Of a stretch of 64,000 bases of DNA, positions 13,101 to 24,900 are shown in pieces (positions within the stretch are counted from its first letter, which is position 1; every line of letters starts with the position of its first letter). The stretch lies in NCBI GenBank assembly GCA_014526335.1, contig JACTAT010000014.1:2534840-2598839 (forward strand), in the 5' to 3' direction. Both the position numbers and the translations under genes were made by a program. The DNA is from Chrysaora quinquecirrha (taxonomy: Eukaryota > Cnidaria > Scyphozoa > Semaeostomeae > Pelagiidae). The notes beneath the pieces are model-generated. The model was not told the DNA's origin and did not search any database. It saw only the letters and a list, made by a program, of their open reading frames with translations.

Positions 13101-14592
13101 CTTTTGATTTCTTTGATGTCTATCCTTGATGTTAAGGAGGTCAGGCATAAGACATAACGTTGCTACTAACGAAATAGGGTCCTGTTTTTGGTTTGGCCAA
13201 CTATTCAAATTGCCTTCAAAGATGTCATGGACCTTTTGGCTATGCATGGTATACATTGAAATGTGCCAGTTCAATATACTGTATAAATGTAACATGTCAA
13301 AGAAGCAACATTCTATGGCATAACATACTTCAAAGATTTTTTGACTATTCTTCCTTTCGTAGATAAAGCATATTAAAACTGGACTCTGCCTGGATTCCAT
13401 GGGACATCGGGATGGTCAGACAATAGGCTTGTATCCCTGCCACGGGCAAGGTGGCAACCAGGTAAGAGGAAACCTTAGGCCCTTTTTTAAACTTCGCCTT
13501 TTAAGATCAGAAACTAATAAGAAAAGAAAGATGGTAAAGGGGAAATGGTGCTTTAGTGCCACTCGCTAGGATCTCAGTAGTAGATTAACTAATCGAGACC
13601 TCGACCTTGTCTGTGACGCCACCGCAGCTCGAGCCAGATTGGTTGTTGAAAATGCTGTCCAAAATGGTTATCTTAGTGTTGTCGTTTGAAATTGGGCTTC
13701 TCCGGATAGTCTCGATATGATGTCTATGGGAACTATTGAAGCCCTATTTTTTTGTGTGGTATATCTACCATACTTTCCCCCTTCTTCGCCTACCATTCTA
13801 CGCCTTTGATACGACTTATAAGCAAAAACTCTACTACAGTCGAACATCGATAGTTCGACAACCACTGAACTCGAACTCTCGCTATCTGGAACTTGCTTCT
13901 GTCTCCGTTGGTTTTGGTTGATGTAGGTGTTAACCACGATAAGTCGAACCTTCACTAAGTCGAATTTCTGTTTCCCTTGGGAGGTCCACTTGTCGAGTTT
14001 CAACTGTACTACCTCTAGGCAATGCATTTTAAGATGATTAATTCTTATTCCTCAATTCCTAGGCATTTCATTGGACATTCATGTATGAATTCAGACAGAA
14101 CGAAGAAGATTGTTTAGACGCACGGTATTCAGATCTCAATAATGTTTACATGGAAAAATGTCATGAAATGGGAGGAAATCAGAAGTTTGAATATAAAAAA
14201 GATGTAAGTTTGTGCAATGTGATGATTTTTTTGTTTATGGCATTGGCATCAATGTTATATTATCATTGAGAGACTTATTGTTTTGGTTTGTGGATTTGGG
14301 TTTTAATCACTTTTTGCAGCCTATCTATATCCATTAATCTCTAAATACTTTTTATACTTAACTGACCAACTAACTTACCAAGACAATAGCTAGTAACTAG
14401 CTATTTGACTAACTAACTAGCTAGTAAGCTAACTAACTAACTAACTAACCAACTAAATAACTAACCAACTAACTAGCTAGCTATTTGACTTACTAACTAG
14501 CTAGCTAGCTAGCTAGCTAGCTAACTAACTAACTAAATCACTAACAAACTAACCAACCAACTAGCTATTGGACTTTCTAACTAGCTAGCTAG

Positions 14593-14638
<46 letters not shown>

Positions 14639-14694
14639 GACTAACTAACTAACTAACCCACTAACAAACTAACCAACCAACTAGCCAAGTAACC

Positions 14695-14771
<77 letters not shown>

Positions 14772-15278
14772 CCTAATCAATTAACTAACTAATAAACTAA
14801 CTAGCTAACTAACTATTTTCCTAACCAACTAAATAAGTAACTAAGTTGCGAACTAGCTAACTAAACTAAATAACTAACTAACTAAATAATTACTAACTAA
14901 CAGACCAAGTACAGTAACTAAGTAACTAACTGACTAAGTAACAAACGAATCAATAATATAAGTAACCAGCAAACTAGCTGGCCAGCCTACCAACTTATCA
15001 ACTAAGTAACTTGGCTAAAAGAAAATTTTCCAGATATACTTGTTTAGTTTCAAGATGTCATTACTGATTCTGTTTTTTTGTAGAGCAAGACCATATATCA
15101 TCATGGAACTGGACTTTGTATGCAAGTTGGCAATGATGGTGGCCGAAGCATTTTGACGATGAAAGAATGTGATAGAAATAGTAATGATCAAAAATGGAAA
15201 ATATATGTACAAGATATAATGACTACACCTTCATGGGCCAAAATAGCAGGTCAATTAGATAAATTTAGAGAAAAATAA
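7117..15278 (+). CDS. Polypeptide N-acetylgalactosaminyltransferase (GALNT/pgant), 8 exons
   Basis: This Golgi type II membrane enzyme starts mucin-type O-glycosylation by moving GalNAc from UDP-GalNAc to Ser/Thr. Exons: 7117-7487, 7868-8034, 8988-9359, 10994-11111, 12268-12588, 13363-13461, 14063-14203, 15084-15278; all splice phases agree and sites are GT-AG. The protein is about 594 aa. It has a short cytoplasmic tail and one membrane anchor (about residues 8-24), a stem, then a GT-A catalytic domain with [19 protein letters not shown], the DxH metal motif FLDSHC (D227/H229), the [11 protein letters not shown] motif and GHVYRR. A C-terminal ricin-type lectin domain starts near residue 450 ([27 protein letters not shown]). 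Exon 3 carries a frame break: the G4 run at 9270-9273 needs one more G for the frame to read on into [18 protein letters not shown] and to join exon 4 in phase. Which GALNT paralogue this is cannot be settled by eye. Confidence 0.92.
9360..10993. other. GALNT intron 3, repeat-rich
   Basis: This 1.6-kb intron holds a MITE near its 3' end and an AT-rich plus-strand frame at 10193-10690 (165 codons, [10 protein letters not shown]...). The frame is open mainly because of base composition, shows no domain, and begins beside 'acagtcatctctgtcaaattcgaac', which looks like another TIR-type end. I do not call it a gene. Confidence 0.4.
10745..10950. mobile_element. Probable pogo/Tigger-like MITE in GALNT intron 3
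   Basis: The right end reads 'ggaagttccactgta', which on the other strand is TACAGTGGAACTTCC, a typical CAG-starting end next to a TA. The left end has the related 'gcagaacctccc'. Internal 'tccgctgt' and 'atagcggaca' words resemble other Tigger-type MITEs. The left boundary is uncertain. Confidence 0.45.
11600..11740. mobile_element. Foldback MITE family, half copy in GALNT intron 4
   Basis: The segment contains 'gtttctgacgttaatactctg', 'aggagtgtcagatg' and 'tcgttctcgcaatttgaagt', matching the right arm of the full element at 2985-3245. The left arm is absent. Confidence 0.7.
12700..12870. mobile_element. Foldback MITE family, partial copy in GALNT intron 5
   Basis: The segment contains 'cttctcgatccgcatctgggt', 'tctgacgttaatactctgag' and 'aattttgaaatcttttactg', in the order of the family consensus, with a degenerate left part. 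Confidence 0.65.
13535..13660 (-). mobile_element. tRNA-like SINE (TTCACC-tail family), fragment
   Basis: The segment 'aatggtgctttagtgccactcgctaggatctcagtagtagattaac...' is the reverse complement of the 3' part of the SINE at 60925-61100. Related copies occur at 20.4, 28.4, 38.0, 60.9 and 61.3 kb. Confidence 0.65.
13837..14006. mobile_element. pogo/Tigger-like MITE, 170 bp, TA target duplication
   Basis: The left end reads TA-CAGTCGAACATCGATAGT and the right end reads GTCGAGTTTCAACTG-TA, so both termini begin CAGT and are flanked by TA. The interior carries several 'cgaac' and 'gtcgaa' words. It lies in GALNT intron 6 and has no coding capacity. Confidence 0.65.
14340..14995. repeat. Long (ACTA/GCTA)n compound microsatellite in GALNT intron 7
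   Basis: About 650 bp of 'actaactaactaac' with interspersed 'tagctagc' and 'aaccaacc' variants. The core at 14695-14770 is the most regular part. The array ends about 90 bp before GALNT exon 8. Confidence 0.95.
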
Positions 15279-15908
15279 CATATATTTATCTTTATTATGG
15301 AATTAATCTTTTTGAAAGGATTTTTTAATATAAGACAATCTGTGGTTTATAAATTTGAATTTAAGGTATATGCTTGTCAATTTTGAAAACACCTTTTGAA
15401 AATATATAAGCGAAAATGAGGTTTGGTTAACTTTTCACTCCTCTGTGTGGTGAAGAGAAGCGTATAGCGACTTTATGGCAAAGTTTTAGCTATTCTTTGC
15501 ATTAAGCTACAGATGCGATTTTCCTAATGTTCCGGCGACACGACACACCTGAAAATGTCATGTTCTGAGAAATCACGATGTGGCTTCGCGGCTGCGAGTG
15601 CAGCGACACAAATGCTGCGACAGAAGTTCTGCGAACACGAACATCAACTTATACTGAATAGGCTCTATGAAATTTCCAAGAAAACGCGCGAAAACAATGC
15701 AATGTGTTGCTTCACCAAAGCGAAAAATCCGTCTGGCTACAAGCTGCAATACTTCTGGTGACAAATCAAAATATTTCGTGAAAAGTTCAATCAAATCAAT
15801 GTTCTGCGACCGTGTCTTCCCTGCGTGTCTTCTCAGGTCATAGAACACAGGGGTGCGAGGTCACATCACAAGGAACAGAAGTGGAAGGAAGAAGGCAGTC
15901 AAGACAAA
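15279..15908. promoter_or_regulatory. GALNT 3' end and Beclin 5' region
   Basis: This is intergenic sequence between tandem genes. From about 15540 it becomes visibly richer in CG dinucleotides (gcgacacgacac, ttcgcggctgcg, aaacgcgcgaaaac), which fits a promoter or 5'UTR for Beclin. A minus-strand frame at 15573-15848 (91 codons) overlaps the same CG-rich block and has no recognisable domain. Confidence 0.4.
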
Positions 15909-18900
15909 ATGGCGCAGAATCCAAGTTCTGGAACTGCAACTGGACTTCGAGGAACGACTTATGTTAGCTTTGTTTGTCAGCGATGTTATCAACCACTTCG
16001 TCTAGATCATTCATTCAAATCTTTAGATGAAGATACTTTACGAGAATTAACGGGTAAAATGTTATGCTTCTTTTAACAAGATGATGGGGATGGTAGTAGG
16101 TAACAATCCAGTAGAAGTATGACTTTGTACTGTTTTCATTTAGAAACGGCATAGTATAAACGAGGTCTAAATCTGTTGATTTGAACCACTGACCCGCATA
16201 TTGCATATGGTTATTATACAGTAGTTGGTAGATGAGCTTCTTGGGGGCTTATTTTTTATAAACAATTCACAACCCAGAAAATGTCTATTTATTTTTTCAT
16301 ACAGCTCCATTGCCATCTGATGAACAACAAAGCTCACCAACAAATGAAAACACTGAAGAATCAACAAGTGCAGATCTGGTATGTTTGTTTATTTGAACCA
16401 CTGTTTATCTATCCCAACATGTAATAGTTTTAATTATTGCGCTCGTGATTAAAATATTGTTGGTTTTGACATTGCTTGGGGGTACACTGTACAAACCTCA
16501 AATGACAGGACATACTGGGCCAATTCTGCAGAGAATGGATCTGATGCACCCTAGATATTTACTCTTAAGAGCAGTAACCTCTTGGAGCAAGGGGGAATGT
16601 TGGGGCAGCTGCCCCCAATTATCTCCAAGACAGGTTTTGTATATAGACTAAATCTGATGTATACTTGTCAAAGGGTATGCCTTGGTTTTTTGTTCTTGAA
16701 ACCATCCCTAATTTTCCTTGACCTTGCAACATTCGGTGGTTTAAACTGAAGATGATTTGTATTTTCAAAAATTTTGATGACTTTGTTACCCTTTGTTAGC
16801 TGCAGAAGGACGATGACCAAAATTCAGTCTCGGATCAAGATGTCACAACAGTCAGGTGAGACATTTTGACTTGCTCCTTTTGCCTCTAGACAAGAACTCT
16901 TTCAAGCATATGGTCTTGCATGCTAAGCACTAGGGTCCACTGAATAGCCCAGTGCTAATCTAAGCCGTGTCCCCAGTCCTTCTTCTCAATATGACCGCAC
17001 CTTTTGCCTGAAATTACAGAGAGCTATGGACTCTCCTCACTCTATGTGGCAAGTTTGACCTTGGTAGGAATCGAGATTTCATAGATTGACATGATTGTTG
17101 TTGCTGTCGTTGTCAAGTTATTTTAATTCAAAATAATAATTTCTAGCTTCTTAAATTATAATATAAGAAACTAATCTAATTCGAATGTTTACAATGAATT
17201 TATTACATACACTATATACACTACAATACATAATTACATTAAATAAACTAATATATTAAATTCCATTGTTTTATAATTTGTTTAAATATTTTGAGAGTTT
17301 CAGTAGATTTTATTTCATTAGGGAGGCTATTCCATACCTTTGGCCCCGGAGATCTAAGACTGTTAGAGCCAAAGGTTACTTGATTTGGCCTATAATGTTG
17401 CAAATCATGGGGATTTCTCATCGAGTCTGACTCACTCACCATTTGGCCATTCTGACCACACTTGACCATTCAGGCCATGTAAGCCAAGAAGATGACTCAC
17501 ATTAAAGCACATCAGTGTGTTATGACATTAATAACGTAGACCAATGTGCCCTTGTGTCTTTTTTAGGTCCATATCACAAGAAGGGAATGGATTTACATTA
17601 CTTGGTGAAGCATCAAATAGCACTAAAACCGATAATCTTAGTCATAAGCTCAAGGTACTTTTTTGCCCGTTTTGGGCATTCTTGTTTCTGCTTTCTTTCA
17701 TTTTCTTAGTCTGCACAAGCTTTTCAATGGAAAATAAGAGCAAATAACATATAACATTACCTCAAGAACCATTTGAGTGAAGTATTATACACTGCTATTA
17801 GAGAACTGCAGGGGACTTTCAACCTGTACCTGTCTATATCAAGTTGTTGCTCAAAAAGCAAACCACTGACTCCACAACCCATTTGCTGTAGATGCCCATT
17901 TGCTATAGTAATCTAGCACTCGCAGAGCTACATGTTTTGCAACTTGTTGCAGCATATGCAACCATTTTGAACACGTACCCCCGGCACAACACAACATTTA
18001 GTACCCCCGGGGCATCTGGGCATACATCCTATCTCGGAGCCAAACAGTAAGTTTCATCATTGTACCTGTGGCAGAGCCAGAGGCAAATCAAAAAGCCTGT
18101 TTGTGTAGACAAAAAGCGTTCGTTTTCAAACTAAAACTTTGATTCCTCCACTACTCGTTCTGGTTTTCTTTGTGTTTTATGTGTGTTAATTGGTGTTCAA
18201 ACACAGTAACAGTACAATTCACTTTAGTGTTTATCATTTGAAAGCAGCGTAGCGTAGTGGTTAGCACTTGTGCCATTTGGGCTCAAGTTCTGTGGTTCAA
18301 TATAGGCTAGGGAGCACAGATTTACAAAGTGTATAACCCTGCTCTATGTGACACAACGCCAAGGTGTGTAATTGGTACCTTAGTGATGAAGGCCTAAAGA
18401 TCCTCGTAGCGCCGACTGTATGGTTGCACGTGAGTCGATATATACTCCACAAAGATTATAGCCATCAAATGGAAAAAGAAAAATGGCCTGAGTTAAGGGG
18501 GTAAATATTTGTAAAGCGCTGCTGAATACGTCCAGAGATAGATAACGGCGCTATATAAAAGCCATGAACTTTTCCCTTTCCTTTATTGGCTGATCGACGT
18601 TTGGGTATATTGACTGATGTATAGTCTCGAGGACAAATACCCCCTGGGAACAATAGAATTTCTGGAAATGGTGTACGAGAGTTTCAAAAGTGAATTGCCC
18701 CCTGCACGTAGTTTTTCCTCCAGGTCTAGATAGTCAATATCTTATATGGTAGACTGTCAATGTTTTAGCTAATCATATCATTTCAAATCAAGGTTTCTGC
18801 GAAATTGTTCGATATCATGTCAAACCAGTCTGAAGTGGATCACCCACTCTGTGAAGAATGCACAGATGCCCTTCTCAATCAACTCGATGAACAACTACAC

Positions 18901-21900
18901 ATTGCAGAGAAGGAGCTGCATGATTACAAACATTTCTTAGAAGACATAGAAAAATCACAGGAAAATGAAGAGGACGAGGAAGAGCTAGACAAAGAACTCG
19001 AGCAATTAAGAAAGGAGGAAAGCGATTTATTAAGCCAGCTGGCATCTATAGAGAGCGAGAGGGAAAAGATAAGGCTTGAAAACGAGAAATTGGATGTTGC
19101 CGAGCAGAAATTAAAAGAAGAAGAAGAGAAATATTGGAGAGATTATTGTCTGCATAAAAAAGCATTGTCAGATTTTCAAGATGAGCAGATCAGGTAAATA
19201 TTGTCTTTTATTGGCACTCGTTTAATTTTCACTGTCTGGAGTAGCTAACACTTGCACATAGTCATATGGACCCAATTTAGCTTTACAACTCCCAACCAGA
19301 CTTGACTTGAGGAGGGATCAAGGGTGTCTTGGCTTCTGGTGCTGTGGCGTCATTTTCTAATCCAGCTAGCTCGTCTATCATCTCAGATCGGAATTGGAGA
19401 ACTGTAGGGGTGCAGTTGATCATATATGGCCCCTGAAGCGAATCTATATGCACAACTGTGGTGGATACGCACTACTGTGATGTGGTGGTATTTTTTGCGT
19501 ACTGTGGTGGGTTATAATGCTTGTTGTGGTGGTGGTATTTCTCCTGTGGTGGATAAGCACTAGTAGCGTGGTATTTTTTTGAGTCTGTGGTGGGTACGAA
19601 ATCATAGCGAAAATCTATAGATCAAAGAAGAAAAACCAAACAAAATCCACCACAGAACGCAAAAAAGCTACCACATCAAGCATAATAACCCACCACAATA
19701 GTGCTTATCCACCATAGTACGCAAAAATACGACCACATCAAGCATAATAACCCACCACAATAGTGCTTATCCACCATAGTACGAAAACATTACCAGCACC
19801 GTAGTGGGAATCTACCACATATATTCGCTATAGATTCGCTTAAGTGTAGCCATTCTTGGATTACGTTGTTTCCTGTGATGTGCAGGCAACGCCTTCGAAC
19901 CAAGACCTAAGGGTATACATATGCATTGCTCTAAGCAAGGCACAAAACAGTGCTGTACCGTCATTTGCATCGACGTTTTCTGTGTCCTTGGATTCGCCAC
20001 CTTCGCCTCGAGTTAAAAATAATTCCTTTAAAGGCTTAAACGGTAGGTTTTTCTGGAGTGGATTAGCTTCTTATATCTTCTATTTTTCTAAAATTGACTT
20101 TTTAGCGTCAACAATCAGTTGCAATATGCCCAATCTCAACTTGATAAACTTCGAAAGACCAATGTCTTCAACAGTACATTTCACATATGGTAAGCAAAGC
20201 TTCGTTATTGTACTGTTTGTTGTGGATTATTGTTTACAAGTTAAATGTTTAATTTGGAGTTGTATGAAATTAGTGATAAACCAGTCTAATAATATAGGAG
20301 CTCGTCTCTGGAACAATCTTCCTTAAACGTAGAAATCTTTATCTGACCCTAAAACCTTTAGTGCTTAATTTAAGTAAACAGTCACGAGGAATTAGCTGTT
20401 GGTGCTTTTAGCGCTAAAATGGTGTATTTAGCGCCAGTCGCTAAGATTTCAGTAATAGGTTAAGTAATCAAGACCTAGACCGCTACCTTAGTCGTCTGAT
20501 ACCACTCGTCTGACACCAGGAAGACCACGAACCAGCTGGATTAGTTGGTTTTTAACTTTTGACTTTTAATTCCTTAATCCTTTTAAACTGAATGTTATTT
20601 AGTGAAGATTGACTTTTTGTATTTCTAGGCACAAAGGACATTTTGGTACAATCAATGGTTTCAGACTGGGACGTCTGCCTAGTGTTCCGGTATGTTATAT
20701 CCCATTATCTATGAGGGGATGAGAACTTCTTTAGGAAACGTTAAAACAAGAGCATGTTTTGGGTTTTAAGGGATTTCTTGGAAAACGTAGGGGTTCCAAT
20801 GAAAACAACAAGGTTGTGGAATAGTCTATCTTAGTGTTCGCCATTCATGACAAATATTTACAAATATGTATGGTGCTGAAGAAGGCTCAACATAGCCAAA
20901 ACACAAAAAACGGGAGGGCAGCCTTGGGCTGTATGAGTTGGAGAATTACTTGGTGATTTCCTTTGAGCTCTAAAGCTCTTGGAAGCGACGTTGGCTGTCT
21001 ATTGTGGTAAGCCAGTAGAAATCTATCCCAGATTTCTTTTGTAAATTTCTTGTTTACGAGGATCTCAACTTCGAATTACTCTTAGCAACTGTTTGGGGCT
21101 GGGGGTTGTGCCATCATTATTAAAATGATTTGTTCCAGATTATATGCTTGATGACTCAGCTCTTAGCACATGCGGGAAATCTGCATCAGCTGTATTAGAT
21201 GCACCGAACTTCAGCTTTGTTTGGAAATGAAATTGCTTGCTGACGTATAAGCTTCCACTATCGCAGACAACTTATTTTCTTCTTCTTTCAGGTTGAGTGG
21301 ACAGAAATTAACGCAGCTTGGGGACAAACGGTTCTTCTTCTTCATTCTCTGTCAAAGAAAATTGGACTAACGTTTAAAAGGTATCTTTTTTTCACTCTTA
21401 ATCATCTTTGCATATGCCATACCAATGTCCAGACGCCATTACCTGAAACACAGACTTAATCAATTGTCCTAAAATTATCCTGTATCTGAATCAATATTTG
21501 TTCCATCAGCTGCCGTTATCAATTCTGACTGTGTATGTCTCGTATTTGTACTCATCAGTCCCTTTTTCTTCAGAAAACTAAGATCTTTCTTAAAAATTTT
21601 ACACTGTTCCACGCTTCTATAGGTCAAACACTTTGTACCAGCGCTTTCAGAAGCTCGTATTTCCAGTTTTAGCTGAGGACTCCAATCTATTTCTGTCTAC
21701 ACAAACCCGGTGTTTTGCTTTTGATATAGACAGTTTCCGAAACCCCTACGTGAAATTATTACCCTGCTCTTCAAAATATTCGGAATAATCTTCGCTGTTA
21801 TTTGCACAGTGTTTGGGCTGATTGATTTTCTCATAGGCCTATTTTTGACCTTTTTTGCTCAGTGGAGTGTCAGACGAAAAAGCTTAAACGTGTTAAAAAA

Positions 21901-24900
21901 TGTCCCATCCACAGAATGTCTTGCTGGAGTTCTTTTAGACTTAATACATTCGTCGTAGGCTACGCTCCTCCACACTCCACCACCCCGCTCCAACTACACT
22001 CCATTCTGAAAAAACAGCACTTATGTTGTTGTAGTTGTTAGTAGCTGTTTCCGAAAAAGTGGGAGGAATGTAGTTAGCCTAGAGTTCTTGGACTTGTTCC
22101 TGTGTAGTTCAAAACTCTGTGTCTAAAACTAATAATTTATCCGTTTTGATATCTAGGTATCGCCTTGTACCTTATGGCAATCACTCTTACATTGAATGTT
22201 TGGAGGAGAAAATGAAAGAATTACCGCTGTAAGTATTCATTCTCATACTTCTTCAGTAGACACAGCCTTACATACAGTACGTTAATGAATCGGAACATGA
22301 GAGAGGCCAACCTCGTACCCATGGCAAATAGGACCTCTACGTGAACACTGCGCTGCATCTGTTCCGGGCTGAGCTAACAACAAATATCCTTGGAAACGAA
22401 GTTGAGAGAAGCATTAGACTGATTACCTGAGTCCCAGTTGTCGCTCATGAGACCGAGGCTAGCACTAAAGGAGATCGCTCAAACTGGTTTGAGCGTCCAT
22501 CAATTAAATTCAATAGCGAATCTACGACTCAGGTAATCAGTCTAGAGAAGCATGCTAGAAGGTGCTTTTTATAACGACGTGTGCTGCCACAAGAAAATAT
22601 TGCATTTTGCATTTGGTGTAATTCTGTAGAGTTTCGGCAAATTGTAAAGCCGCGGCTGCACGTGCGACGTTTTGCTTGAAATGGCGACAGTACGTGATAG
22701 AAAATTGTTGCCGTGACTGTGAAAACTAATAGTCGCACGTGAACTGGGGATAGAGTCGCACGTGAACTAGAGATAGAGTCGCACGTGAACTAGGGATAGA
22801 GTCGCACGTGAACTAGGGATAGAGTCGCACGTGAACTAGGGATAGAGTCGCACGAACTAGGGATAGAGTCGCACGTGAACTAGGGAGAGTCGCACGAACT
22901 AGGGATAGAGTCGCACGTGAACTAGGGATAGAGTCGCACGTGAACTAGGGATAGAGTCGCACGTGAACTAGAGATAGAGTCGCACGTGAACTAGGGATAG
23001 AGTCGCACGTGAACTAGGGATAGAGTCGCACGTGAACTAGGGATAGAGTCGCACGTGAACTAGGGATAGAGTCGCACGTGAACTAGGGGTAGAGTCGCAC
23101 GTGAACTAGGGATCGAACAAAATCTTCCCACTTTTAATTGTCTTCTTTCTTTTTAGATATGGCTCTGGTGGATTCAGATTCTTTTGGGATACAAAGTAGG
23201 GGACAAATTATATATCTTATTACATTAATAATCTCTTATCAATCTGATTCCTGTTTTTTATTCTCCAACCAGTTGTTACCAGTTGTGTAGAGCTTGAAAA
23301 ATGACTAGGGGCTCTACTTCAGTAAAATAAGTAGGCCTAATTCAGTAAAAGATTTTATACATGTTATGTTATACTGATGCTTCAAACTGACACTTATATG
23401 CGACGAAGGCGCCCTGTGCACTGGAGGTGTGCTTATCAAGGAGGGTCTGAGGGCAAGTTCTCTCAGAAAATTTCTCAAAATACCACCTTCAGATTGGCTC
23501 AGATTGACTGTTTTTAATATTAGTTATCGAGAACTGTGGTATCAGAATAGACTTGAAGCTTAAAACATACATGGAAGAAGGCTGTGCTGAAAACGGACGA
23601 AAATACAATATGCAAGGATAAGAAACCTTCCGATATCATAAGAGAAAGGCGATCAAACTACGAAAATGAACAAAGAACACCAGGCGTTACTCAGATAAAC
23701 AAAATAACCAGGGGATTACCAGGAGGACTAAGCCCCCGCCCAAAATCTTTGAAAAATAACTAAAGGGCTGAGCCTCCCTTCTTGAGCCCCCCAGCTCTAC
23801 GCCTTTGGTTGTTGCTACCGTTGCTTTTAGCATAGCTGGCTTTAGTTCTTTTGAATAAACTTTCAAATCTTTGAAATAATCTATTGAAACAGATACCAGT
23901 GAAAATGCACCTATTTTGTAGATTTGATCAGGCAATGGTGGCTTTTCTAGACTGTTTACAACAGGTAAATGAAGATATGCCAATTACTTATTACACACTT
24001 AATCTTAATCTTTCATTAATCTTAATCAACAATGCTGTAAAGGCTTGGAGTGAAGATCAAGAGAAATAAAGTCAAATCTCTGCCATTTGCCATTTTGCAA
24101 TAAAAACAGAACATGTACAGAGCGAGTAAGGTTAAATACCTAATCGAAAAGTACACTTTGTAACACTATAGCGTTAATGAGACAGGGTTGATGTTTTCTA
24201 AAACATATACAGCGTGACAATCACACTTTTGTGCCTTGTAAGAAACCCAGAGACAGAAAGAAAATTTCCTCATGAAGCTTGATTCTGCGGCATTATTCTT
24301 AAATAACCCTTAAATTTCAAAGATTTTGAGCCTAATTATTCTCTTGAACTGTATTCTTTAAAAAATGTTTCTTATTATTTCTAGTAGGGCAATGCTTTCT
24401 TTACTTTTATTTTGACCTTTTCCTTGGCTTTGTAGACAAACTAGTAATGTTGCCCTTGGACGCTTTCCTAGTCTTTAGCGTGTTTCTCTTGACGTGTTTA
24501 CATTACAGCTTGTCTTATTTTGCAGTTCAAGGAAGAAGTTGAAAGAGGGGATTCTGGCTTCTACCTGCCGTACAGGTTTGTTCCCTTATTATTTTGATCT
24601 TCTGCTGTTTTATTTAACTAGATATTTCCACAGATTTCCCAAAATTTTATTTTCTGTGTACAAGTTTAGGTTATTATTTTTATAATTAGTTTGCAAAGCA
24701 AGACCTATATATAGTCTTTAAGATGTACACGTTTTTTTATAAAGAACCACTTTATAAGGAACCTACATGTAGAGGGCCCAAAAATGTAAAGATATATATA
24801 CTATACTACTATATACTACTTTATACTTATACTACTAAAGAATACATCGTTAAGGAACTTCTCTATGTCGAATGCTTTCATCACTGCAAATAATCAAGAA

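Noticed and set aside
15573..15848. 91-codon minus-strand ORF upstream of Beclin
   Set aside because: It overlaps the CG-rich presumptive promoter; begins with a non-ATG codon and matches no family. A divergent gene's exon is possible but unsupported.
22731..23113. CRISPR-like array
   Set aside because: The units are head-to-tail without unique spacers, and the context is a eukaryotic intron.
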